Below, piece by piece: positions 26,268-33,862 of a stretch of 41,978 nucleotides of DNA; positions within the stretch are counted from its first letter, which is position 1, and each line of letters opens with the position of its first letter. The DNA comes from Burkholderiales bacterium (GTDB lineage: Bacteria; Pseudomonadota; Gammaproteobacteria; Burkholderiales; Burkholderiaceae_C). Under the pieces are notes generated by a model that made no database searches, was not told the origin of the DNA, and was given only the letters and a program-made list of their open reading frames with translations. The DNA is taken from assembly GCA_947464185.1 (NCBI GenBank), contig CANHVY010000035.1:1-41978 (forward strand). Reading direction: 5' to 3'. A program made the position numbers and the translations under genes.

Positions 26268-26434
26268 GTCCGGACCTCCCAGCCTGCACTGCGCCTTTGT
26301 TTGTTGCCAAGTATGGTGTCCGCAAAGGACGTGGTGGCAGCTTTCGGCCAAGTCGTCAGGTTCTGCGTACTGACGCAAGTTGGCGCCGATCCTGCAGCGG
26401 TCGGTAACTTGGCAATCGTTGCTGATGTCGCCAT
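26264..26434 (-). CDS. Small Ser/Thr-rich protein (56 aa) upstream of the HipA-like kinase
   Basis: This short frame starts at ATG 26434 with a strong ribosome binding site (GGGAGAGG, six bases before the ATG counted from GGAG). It ends with a TGA that overlaps the kinase start (ATGA, 26264-26267). The product is rich in Thr, Ala and Ser, with 'TSATIAKLPTAAGSAPT' near the start and a basic 'NKQRRSAGWEVR' end. No family is recognised. It may be an antitoxin, a kinase substrate or only a leader peptide for coupled translation. It is too short to be called by most gene finders. Confidence 0.5.
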   Translation of the reverse strand: MATSATIAKLPTAAGSAPTCVSTQNLTTWPKAATTSFADTILGNKQRRSAGWEVRT

Positions 26435-26540
26435 ACGCCTCTCCCTTTGTGCTTGTTGAACGATCAAACATGCCCATACTGGCAGCAAATTCAGAAGTTA
26501 CCACCGTTAATCTGTCGACCAGCTTCAGGCTCTTGCGCCT

Positions 26541-27257
26541 TCAATACCCCCAGTCCTCATGCCGCACCGGCAACCTGTTGAGTTGCTTTCGCAAGTGCTG
26601 CCAATGCGGCAAATACAAGTCCATCAACGCCGAAAACCGCGCGTTGTGCGTCGGCTCCAGCAGATGCAGCAGTTCATGCACCACGATGTACTCCAGGCAC
26701 TCGGGTGGCTTTTTGGCCAGGTCGGTGTTCAGGCGGATGTAGCCTGACGCGGGCGTGCAACTGCCCCACTTGGTCTTCATGCGCTGCACGAATACGCGGG
26801 TCGCTTTCACCCCCAGCAGGGGCTGCCACTTGTCGAGCAGTGCCGGCACCGCATCGCGCACCTGCTGCCGGTACCAGGCGGCCAGCACCGCTTCGCAACG
26901 GGCCTGATCCGCATCCGGGCGCACCTGCAGGTGCACCTTCCTTGGGCTCAGGCTGACCACGGGTGCGGCATCCGCATGCGTGATCTCCAGCAGGTAGCGC
27001 TTGCCCCACAGGTAGTGGCTTTCCTTGCTCAGGAACTCGCGGGGGGTCTCCCGCTCCTGGGCCTGCAGCTTGCGCTGCTGTGAACGGATCCAGCCCAGCT
27101 TTGACACCACGAACAAACGGATGGTGTCCAGCGGCATGCTCTGGGGCGCAGCCACGCGCACCTTGCCGGCCGGCGGCAGCACGCTCAGGTGCACGTGCTT
27201 GATCGCCTTACGCGTGACCTCCGCGTGCAGCTCGCCCAGGTCGAGCACGTCCCGCAC
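26541..27257 (-). CDS. YgjP/M48-like metallopeptidase (DUF45) of the hsd locus
   Basis: The 238-residue protein is of the YgjP (DUF45/WLM-related) family. It has the zinc motif HELLH ('VVHELLHLLEPTHNARF', about residues 193-209) with a third ligand His downstream, preceded by 'MKTKWGSCTPASGYIRLN' (near 160-177), a hallmark of the family. Such genes are frequently associated with type I restriction loci, but their substrate is unknown. It starts at a GTG only three bases after the hsdR stop, so it is probably the last gene of the operon. Confidence 0.88.
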   Translation of the reverse strand: MRDVLDLGELHAEVTRKAIKHVHLSVLPPAGKVRVAAPQSMPLDTIRLFVVSKLGWIRSQQRKLQAQERETPREFLSKESHYLWGKRYLLEITHADAAPVVSLSPRKVHLQVRPDADQARCEAVLAAWYRQQVRDAVPALLDKWQPLLGVKATRVFVQRMKTKWGSCTPASGYIRLNTDLAKKPPECLEYIVVHELLHLLEPTHNARFSALMDLYLPHWQHLRKQLNRLPVRHEDWGY

Positions 27258-27260
27258 GGG

Positions 27261-30200
27261 TCAATACTCCTTCTGCGCGAAGACGATGGGGAAGAGGCGG
27301 TTCACCTCCTGGATGTCCTGCAGCACATCAAACATCGCCTGCTTGACTATCTGCTCCCTCGCCACCACGCCACGCCAGGCATCCTGCCGCCCGGTCTTGA
27401 TGGCGGCATCCAGCTTCAGGGCCAGGTCTAACGCCACCGACGTGCCTGCAAACGGCGCCTCAGGCTCCTGCACCGCATCGGCGGTCAGGCGGTCCTTCAG
27501 GTTGTTGTACAGGGCCAGTTGGCCGGCCGTCTTCAACTGCACGGGCGTGTCCTCGGCCTTGCCGGCGCTCACCTTCTGGGCCACTTCGGCGATGCGGGCC
27601 AGGTAGTCTTCGTACGCGATGGCCTTTTCCTTGCGCAGCCGGATGATCTCGTCCAGCAAAGCCGACATCTTGGCGAAGTAGGCCGGGTCGGTCAGCTGCT
27701 CTTTCAGGATCTTGCTGCGGACGTTGTTCTCGATCGTCTCGGCGATGGACTCCTTGTTGCCCTTCATGTCGGCCAGGCGTTCGGCAATCGCGTCGGCGAT
27801 GCCGGTCTTGACGATCAGGTCCAGCAGTCCGATACCGTCGAAGGGCGAAATCTTCCGCGGGGCCTGGGCCTCGATGTACGTGTCGATGAGGTGGCGCATG
27901 TCCGCCTCGTAGGGCTTGAGGTCCAGCGTCTCGCCCGCAGCTTTGCGGATGATTTCGCGCAGGTTCAGGTAGTGCTTCTGCAGGCCCTTCAGGTGGTCGA
28001 TCTGCGCGGGCGTGTAGCCCGCCGCCTCCAGCTCGTCAGCCAAGTTGGCATACGCGCGCACCAAGGCCACCACGGCCTTGTAAAGCGCCACGCGGTGCGG
28101 CTCGCGCGTTTTCAGGTCGTCGGCAATCTCGGTGTTGCCGCAGAAGTAGTGGATGTGCGCCAGGTCGCCCTTGGGCGGCGCCACCGGCTCGCACAGCAGG
28201 GCCAGGGCTTCCACGGCATCATCCAGGCGCTGGCGGCCGGCTTCCAGCCGGTCCTTGACCAGGATCTCCGGGCTGCCACCCCCGGCGCCGTGGGCCAGTT
28301 CGGCGGTGTAGACGGCGATGGCCTTCTCCACCTTCTTGAACAGGTCCTTGTAGTCGACGATGTAGCCATATTCCTTGTCGTCGCCGTCCAGGCGGTTGGT
28401 GCGGCAGATGGCCTGGAAAAGGCCATGGTCCTGCATGGACTTGTCGATGTAGAGATAGGTGCAGGGCGGCGCGTCAAAGCCCGTCAGCAGCTTGTCCACC
28501 ACGATCAGCAGCTTCATCTGCGCGGGCGCCTTGATGAAGCGGTCCTTCGCCTGCTGCTCGTAGGTCTCGGTCTTGGTCTTGCCGGGCTCGGCCACCACGT
28601 CCGTCAGCAGCGCGGTGTAGGTGTTGAAGATGAACTGCTTGTCGGTGTCGGTGTTGGCGCCGGTCTCTTCCTTGCTGACGTCCGAGGCCTGCGGGTTGTA
28701 GGAGGTCACCACCGCGCAGCGGCCCTTGAACACCGTCTTGCCGAACAGCACGAAGTACTTGCAGGCCTCGTAGATGCTGGAGGCCACCAGGATGGCGTTG
28801 CCGCGTTCACTCGACAGCCGCGGCTTCACGGCGAAGTCGAACACGATGTCGGCCACCACGCGGTCCATGCGGGCGCGTGAACTGAGCACGTTCTGCATCG
28901 TGCCCCACTGCTTCTTCAGCTCGTCCTTCTGCCAGTTGTTGAGCCCTTTGGTCTTGGCCTCGAACCACTGGTCGATCTGGTCGGTGCTGCCCAGCTTCTG
29001 GTCAATGTCACGCGCTTCGTACACCAGGTCCAGCACCACCTTGTCTTCCACGGCTTCGGCGAACTTGTAGGTGTGGATGTAGCCGCCGAACACCTCCAGG
29101 CTGGTCTGCGCATCGCTCTTGAGCAGCGGCGTGCCGGTGAAGCCGATGAACACCGCGTGGGGCATCATGGCCTTCATCAGCCGGTGCAGCTTGCCGCCCT
29201 GGGTGCGGTGGCACTCGTCCACGAAGACGTAGATCTCGCCCTGCGTGGGGCTGGGCTGCGCGGCCAGCTCGCGGATGAAAGCCTCGAAGTCATCCACGTC
29301 ACGCCGGCCGAACTTGTGCACCAGCGAACACAGCAGCCGCGGATTGGGCTGCGCCAGTTGGGCCATCAGGTCACGCCCGCTCTGGCTGCGGTGGATGGTT
29401 TCGCCCGCATCCTTGAACACGCGCTCGATCTGCCGGTCCAGCTCGTCCCGGTCGGTGATGATGGCCACGCGCGCTGCGGGCCTGTTCTCCAGGATCCACC
29501 GGGCCAGCAACACCATCAGGATGCTCTTGCCCGCCCCCTGCGTGTGCCAGATGATGCCGCCGCGCCGCTGCTGCACATGCGCCTGCGCCGCCTTGAGGCC
29601 GAAGTACTGGTGCACCCGCGGCAGCTTCTTGATGCCGCCGTCGAACAGCACGAAGTCGTGCATCAGCTCCAGCAGGCGCTGCCTGCTGCACAGCTTGGCC
29701 AGGTACTTGTCGAGCTTGTAGCCTGCGTTGTCGGCTTCGTCTTCCTTCCAGGTCAGGAAGTACTTCTCCTGCGTCTGGATGGTGCCGTAGCGCAGGCCTT
29801 CGGAGTCATTGCCTGCCAGCACCAATTGCACCGTGCTGAAGAACCAGTCGTTGAACTCGGGCTGCTGGTTCGACAGGCACTGGCGGATGCCTTCACCCAG
29901 GCCCACGCGGCTGTTCTTCAGCTCCAGCACGCCCACCGCGATGCCGTTGAGGTACAGCACGAGGTCGGGCCGCCGCTCGTGCCCGCCTTTCAGCGTCACT
30001 TCTTCGGCTATGGCGAAGTCGTTGTCGGCAGGCCGGTCCCAGTTCACCAGATGCACCGTCTCGGTGTCAGCACCGGCCGCCACCTTCACCGACACGCCGT
30101 AGCGCAGCAATTGGTACACCGCCTCGTTCGCGGCGTAGAGCGTGCGCCCGTGCAGCAAGGCTTCAGACCGCAGCCGGTGCAGCGCCGCACTGATGTGCGC

Positions 30201-30371
30201 CGGGCTGTAGCCCTGGCCTGCCAGGTGGGCCGTCAGCAGCCCTTCGTCGATGCAGTGGTTGCCCTCCCGCTCTGACCAGTCGCCCAGGTAGCGGTAACCC
30301 AGCTTCTGGGTGAAGTGCTCGATCACCCGGTTCTGGGTGGCGCGTTCCGGTTTGTGGATGCTCTGGCTCAT
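27261..30371 (-). CDS. hsdR: Type I restriction endonuclease subunit R (HsdR)
   Basis: The 1036-residue motor and nuclease subunit has an N-terminal PD-(D/E)XK nuclease domain with the catalytic residues in 'RRPDLVLYLNGIAVGVLELK' (about residues 155-174). Two RecA-like helicase domains follow: Walker A 'TQGAGKSILM' (about 282-291), DEAD-type 'VDECHR' (about 382-387) and 'FIGFTGTPLL'. The C-terminal helical domain binds HsdM. It cleaves unmethylated DNA at a distance after ATP-driven translocation. I chose ATG 30371, which has GGGAGGG upstream and begins the family-like 'SQSIHKPERATQNRVIEHF', over the longer frame to 30455. The reading frame is intact. Confidence 0.95.
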   Translation of the reverse strand: MSQSIHKPERATQNRVIEHFTQKLGYRYLGDWSEREGNHCIDEGLLTAHLAGQGYSPAHISAALHRLRSEALLHGRTLYAANEAVYQLLRYGVSVKVAAGADTETVHLVNWDRPADNDFAIAEEVTLKGGHERRPDLVLYLNGIAVGVLELKNSRVGLGEGIRQCLSNQQPEFNDWFFSTVQLVLAGNDSEGLRYGTIQTQEKYFLTWKEDEADNAGYKLDKYLAKLCSRQRLLELMHDFVLFDGGIKKLPRVHQYFGLKAAQAHVQQRRGGIIWHTQGAGKSILMVLLARWILENRPAARVAIITDRDELDRQIERVFKDAGETIHRSQSGRDLMAQLAQPNPRLLCSLVHKFGRRDVDDFEAFIRELAAQPSPTQGEIYVFVDECHRTQGGKLHRLMKAMMPHAVFIGFTGTPLLKSDAQTSLEVFGGYIHTYKFAEAVEDKVVLDLVYEARDIDQKLGSTDQIDQWFEAKTKGLNNWQKDELKKQWGTMQNVLSSRARMDRVVADIVFDFAVKPRLSSERGNAILVASSIYEACKYFVLFGKTVFKGRCAVVTSYNPQASDVSKEETGANTDTDKQFIFNTYTALLTDVVAEPGKTKTETYEQQAKDRFIKAPAQMKLLIVVDKLLTGFDAPPCTYLYIDKSMQDHGLFQAICRTNRLDGDDKEYGYIVDYKDLFKKVEKAIAVYTAELAHGAGGGSPEILVKDRLEAGRQRLDDAVEALALLCEPVAPPKGDLAHIHYFCGNTEIADDLKTREPHRVALYKAVVALVRAYANLADELEAAGYTPAQIDHLKGLQKHYLNLREIIRKAAGETLDLKPYEADMRHLIDTYIEAQAPRKISPFDGIGLLDLIVKTGIADAIAERLADMKGNKESIAETIENNVRSKILKEQLTDPAYFAKMSALLDEIIRLRKEKAIAYEDYLARIAEVAQKVSAGKAEDTPVQLKTAGQLALYNNLKDRLTADAVQEPEAPFAGTSVALDLALKLDAAIKTGRQDAWRGVVAREQIVKQAMFDVLQDIQEVNRLFPIVFAQKEY

Positions 30372-30473
30372 GCCGCCCTCCCTGGGCGCAGTTTCCTTGG
30401 CTTCACGGCGTTCTTCACGGCGTTCCGTGGGCTGGCTCAGTGGTCGACCCTTCAACCACCCTCCTGCTCGTGC

Positions 30474-31259
30474 TCAAGCCTTTTCACGCGGGGGCTGGGC
30501 GCCGGGGACGTTGAACGATTGCCACAGCGTGGTGCCCGTGAACCAAGCCGGGAGGGTGTGTGCGTGGACGGTCAATTCCCTGCCCTCAGACACCTCGGCG
30601 ATGCACTCGTGTGCTTCTCCGGAGTTGTCGAAGATGTACGCCCGATCTGCGGCAGAGCAGGCGTCGTCCAGCAGACCGATGGAGCGCACATAGCGCGAGC
30701 GGATCAGGTCCTGCGGCACGTCATGGCCCCCCTGGCTGACCCGCAGTTGCACCCGCGAGATGTTGATCTCAGGGTCATCCGTGGCGACGAAGTACAGGTA
30801 GGTCCGGTAGCCAAGGGCCTGCGCCTCGCGCATGAAGTCGATCTTGTCGCGCGAGGACATCACCGTCTCGAAGGTGAAGGTGCTGCCCTGGGCGAGCAAG
30901 GCCCGTCGGATGGCATCGGCCAGCACCGCCGCCACATAGGAGTTGACCTTTTCCGGCTGCAACTGCAACTGGCGTTCCGGGTCCACGATCACCCCCTGGG
31001 CCGTCTGCGACAGCCCGTGCTGGGCCAACAGCGCTGACGCCCGCAGGTGCGCGCTGATGCGTTGCTGCAGCACTTGCGCCGGGTCCGACAACTCAAAGGC
31101 GTTCAGATCCAGCGTACCGCGGTGGCGCAGTTGCTTTTCGATCTCGTCAGCATTCACGTAGACCCCAAGCCACTCGGGCCGCAAGACCTCGTGGATCGTG
31201 CTCTTGCCGGAGCCGTTGGGGCCGGCGAACACGCGCAGTCGCGGCTGTGCCGAGGCCAC
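30474..31259 (-). CDS. Zeta-toxin family protein
   Basis: The 261-residue protein has the P-loop 'AGPNGSGKST' (about residues 12-21), 'VNADEIEKQLR' (about 35-45, with the conserved Asp of zeta toxins) and 'FETVMSSRDKIDFMREAQAL' (about 130-149). Zeta/PezT proteins phosphorylate UDP-N-acetylglucosamine derivatives and so block cell-wall synthesis. It starts at GTG 31259 with GAGG seven bases upstream, eight bases after the stop of a small upstream gene that is likely its antitoxin. The pair lies inside the hsd operon, between the NucS-like gene and hsdR, on the same strand. Confidence 0.88.
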   Translation of the reverse strand: MASAQPRLRVFAGPNGSGKSTIHEVLRPEWLGVYVNADEIEKQLRHRGTLDLNAFELSDPAQVLQQRISAHLRASALLAQHGLSQTAQGVIVDPERQLQLQPEKVNSYVAAVLADAIRRALLAQGSTFTFETVMSSRDKIDFMREAQALGYRTYLYFVATDDPEINISRVQLRVSQGGHDVPQDLIRSRYVRSIGLLDDACSAADRAYIFDNSGEAHECIAEVSEGRELTVHAHTLPAWFTGTTLWQSFNVPGAQPPREKA

Positions 31260-31267
31260 CGCAGGCC

Positions 31268-31543
31268 TCAGCGAACCTCGGCCTTGGAGGCCCGCGTGGT
31301 GACGCGCTTGAGCACCGTTCCTGCGCGCACGGGCGTGGCAGCCGGCAAGGCCTTCAGCACTTTTTCCTGTCCACCGGCCTGGCGAGCCACCAGCACACCG
31401 CTTGCGGTCTTCATGACCAGCGTGGCGGCCTGGCTGTTCACGGCGCGCCGGTGCGCTTCCAGCCCGGCCCGGTGGGCCAATTGCGGGATCTGCAGCTCGG
31501 CCGTCTGCATGGCAGCTTCGTCAAGGACAGGGATGCGGGGCAT
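31268..31543 (-). CDS. Putative antitoxin of the zeta-toxin pair
   Basis: The 91-residue protein is small and highly charged. Its N-terminus ('RIPVLDEAAMQTAELQIPQL') is predicted helical. It ends with a basic tail ('AGTVLKRVTTRASKAEVR'). No classical epsilon antitoxin signature is evident, but its size and position directly upstream of the zeta gene, with an eight-base gap, fit an antitoxin. ATG 31543 is the start. The closest family I can name is only 'small protein upstream of zeta toxins'. I am fairly sure it is a gene and less sure of the role. Confidence 0.65.
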   Translation of the reverse strand: MPRIPVLDEAAMQTAELQIPQLAHRAGLEAHRRAVNSQAATLVMKTASGVLVARQAGGQEKVLKALPAATPVRAGTVLKRVTTRASKAEVR

Positions 31544-31613
31544 GGTGGGCGCTCCAGCCGAGGTGTGAGGCAGTGAGGGCGGTGAGGGCGGATTCTGCTA
31601 CGGCCCGCCGAGG

Positions 31614-32561
31614 TCAGTGCTTGAGGAGCTTGAAGCTCACCTGGTAGCGGTAGAAGCTGACGCTGGGCACCACGGCCAAGGCCCAGCGCAGCTTCTGGTC
31701 ATCGTCAAGCGCAATGATCGCGCCTTCCACAGTCTGGTGCGGCTCGGCGATCTGCTCTTTGACGTAGCCCATGTAGCGCAGGATCTGGCCCACCACCACG
31801 TCGGACGCGCGGCCGCGCTTGAGCTCCACCACCAGCAGACGCTGCTGGTCCTTGCTGACGGCCAGGATGTCGATGGGTCCGGCGTCGGTGCCGTACTGCT
31901 GGCCCACCAGCTCGCCGTCTTCCTCGACGATCTTGAAGGCTTGCGCCAGCTCGGTCTGCGCCCAGTTCTTCACCAGGAAGTCCTCCAGGTGCTTCTCCAT
32001 CGCAAAGGCCACCGGGTCTTCCACCACCGGGTCGGTGGCCACGATGTTGGGCGCGGCCTGGCCGGGCAACGCGGCCAGGAACTGCTCGATCTCCTGGTGG
32101 TACTCGGTGATGGTGCTCACCGTGCCGATGGAGCCAGTGGAGTTGCGCAGCGCCTCGCTCATGGCCGCGCGCGCGATGGTGAGCGGCAGCCACTTCACCG
32201 GGCGGCGGTGGGGCAGCACCTGGCCGGGGGCGTAGGTGTAGCCGCCTTGCACCTCGCCGACGTGGTACTGGCCGGTGCCATCCGGGCACAGCACCACATC
32301 GCCAGCGCGGATCCCCTTGGCCACCGTCCACAGCGCGCCGCAGGCCAGGCCCGCCGCGATCTTGCTCTTGTCAGGGTGGCCAGCCAGGAACACCGGGATG
32401 AAGGCGGCGTTGAACTGCCGCCATTCCTCGGGTAGCTGGCTGCTCAGGTCCTGGTGGATTTCGTAATCCGCACCGATGAAGCTGCCGGCGAAACACTCGG
32501 CCGCATGCACGCTCTGGCGACCCAGCATCACGCGGTAATAGCTCTTGGCGGGCTGGGTCAT
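31614..32561 (-). CDS. PD-(D/E)XK nuclease (NucS-like) with an EVE/PUA-like N-terminal region
   Basis: The 315-residue protein has two parts. Residues about 1-130 ('YYRVMLGRQSVHAAECFAGS', then 'GDVVLCPDGTGQYHVGEVQG' and 'HRRPVKWL') look like the EVE/PUA/Mrr-N type of DNA- or base-sensing domain. The C-terminal 140 residues carry the nuclease signature of the NucS/DUF91 group, 'GPIDILAVSKDQQRLLVVEL' followed by K, R, G (the D...ExK pattern near residues 237-259), and a Q in 'VVGQILRYMGYV'. It starts at ATG 32561, overlapping the hsdS stop (ATGA). It is thus translated with the methylase subunits and may sense or cleave modified DNA, which is inference. Confidence 0.78.
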   Translation of the reverse strand: MTQPAKSYYRVMLGRQSVHAAECFAGSFIGADYEIHQDLSSQLPEEWRQFNAAFIPVFLAGHPDKSKIAAGLACGALWTVAKGIRAGDVVLCPDGTGQYHVGEVQGGYTYAPGQVLPHRRPVKWLPLTIARAAMSEALRNSTGSIGTVSTITEYHQEIEQFLAALPGQAAPNIVATDPVVEDPVAFAMEKHLEDFLVKNWAQTELAQAFKIVEEDGELVGQQYGTDAGPIDILAVSKDQQRLLVVELKRGRASDVVVGQILRYMGYVKEQIAEPHQTVEGAIIALDDDQKLRWALAVVPSVSFYRYQVSFKLLKH

Positions 32562-33862
32562 GCGGTGGGCTCCACGAGACGGATGTGGCCGGTCAGCAGG
32601 GCTTGGGCCATGGCTTGCTTGAGGGCGCGGGCTTTGGTGAGGCGGGATTCGAGGGCGGTGATTTCCGTGTCCATTGACGACAAGACTTCCGCAATGGCTT
32701 GCTGCTCGGCCAACGACGGCAAGCAAAGTGGAGCCTGTAGGAGCGCCGTCTTTGCGATGTTGTAACGCGTTGCGCCTTGGGCAAGTGAGCTCACCGCCGT
32801 CCGTCCTGGTCTTCCTCTGAAGAAATAGGCCATGAACAACCCGGAAAGTCGATCGGCGGTGAACGGTCTGAACCCAAAGCAGAAACTGTTGAGAAAGACG
32901 CCGTCATCACAGTTTTCGACCCACGAACACAACGCGACGTCTTCAGGTGTTTCGGACGAACCGTTGAAGAGCAGGTCTCCAGGCTGGACCATGTTCTGCG
33001 ATTCCGAAGGTCCGACCTCTACCCTCTCGACCATCTCCGTCGACGTGCGAACGGTGGTCATCACGTTCATGAAGGTGATGTACTTCGATGCGCCATGCCC
33101 GAAGTCTCCTTTGCCTTTCCCAGTGAGTCCTCCGTAGGTTCGGCCTACATCACCAAGCCGAACCTCTGACCACGACTGCTGGAACCCCGGCAACCGCCGC
33201 TTGCCGGTGAGCAGTTCCTGCATGGCGCCTTGCTTGATCTGGCGCTTCTTGGTCAGCAGTTGCTCCAGCGAGTCGATCAGGGCGTCGGCGTCGTTGAGTA
33301 CCTCTGCGATCGATCGCTCTTCTGCGACGGTCGGGGGGAAGGGTATGGCGACTCGGGAGAGCACGCCTTGGTTCATCGATGCCATGGTTGTGCCAGTGGA
33401 GTTCGAAGCCAACCATTGGCGCACCCTGAAGCTCTGAAATTGAGCTGCGACGTACTCCGGACAGTGTTCCCCGAACGGGCGAACGGCGATTCCATCCGAG
33501 CCAAGAAACCAGCCAGCCTGGGGCTGCCGAACAAGAGCCGAACGGTCGACGGCTCCCTTCCGGCCAAAGACAACATCGCCTGCTTTCAGAAGGTACTGCG
33601 GCAACCTTCTTTGCACGCTTTCAGGAACGAGCGGCGTGTGCTCAGTCAGGCGAAAGTAGCCCTCGCGAACCTCGCCAACCGAAATGACAGGCACGCCATC
33701 AATTTCTGAGTATTCGCTTGCCTTCAGCAGCGTACCGAAGGGGCCCGTCTTCACGGTGCAAAACTGCCCAATGGCTTGCTCTGTCCAGGCAGTAGGCAAG
33801 CCACCGACCGCTGCAGCAACTCGTCCGTAGGCAGGGGCTGCATTTGATGAGGTCACTTCCAT
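32558..33862 (-). CDS. hsdS: Type I restriction specificity subunit S (HsdS)
   Basis: The 434-residue protein has the two target recognition domains of type I specificity subunits, each followed by a conserved helical spacer: 'IAEVLNDADALIDSLEQLLT' (about residues 215-234) with 'KKRQIKQGAMQELLTGKRRLPGF' in part, and 'IAEVLSSMDTEITALESRLT' near 390-409 with 'ALKQAMAQALLTGHIRL' at the end. The TRDs determine the bipartite DNA target, which cannot be read from the sequence. I place the start at ATG 33862, which overlaps the hsdM stop by ten bases. The longer frame to 34039 lies inside hsdM. Both repeat halves are intact. Confidence 0.93.
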   Translation of the reverse strand: MEVTSSNAAPAYGRVAAAVGGLPTAWTEQAIGQFCTVKTGPFGTLLKASEYSEIDGVPVISVGEVREGYFRLTEHTPLVPESVQRRLPQYLLKAGDVVFGRKGAVDRSALVRQPQAGWFLGSDGIAVRPFGEHCPEYVAAQFQSFRVRQWLASNSTGTTMASMNQGVLSRVAIPFPPTVAEERSIAEVLNDADALIDSLEQLLTKKRQIKQGAMQELLTGKRRLPGFQQSWSEVRLGDVGRTYGGLTGKGKGDFGHGASKYITFMNVMTTVRTSTEMVERVEVGPSESQNMVQPGDLLFNGSSETPEDVALCSWVENCDDGVFLNSFCFGFRPFTADRLSGLFMAYFFRGRPGRTAVSSLAQGATRYNIAKTALLQAPLCLPSLAEQQAIAEVLSSMDTEITALESRLTKARALKQAMAQALLTGHIRLVEPTA

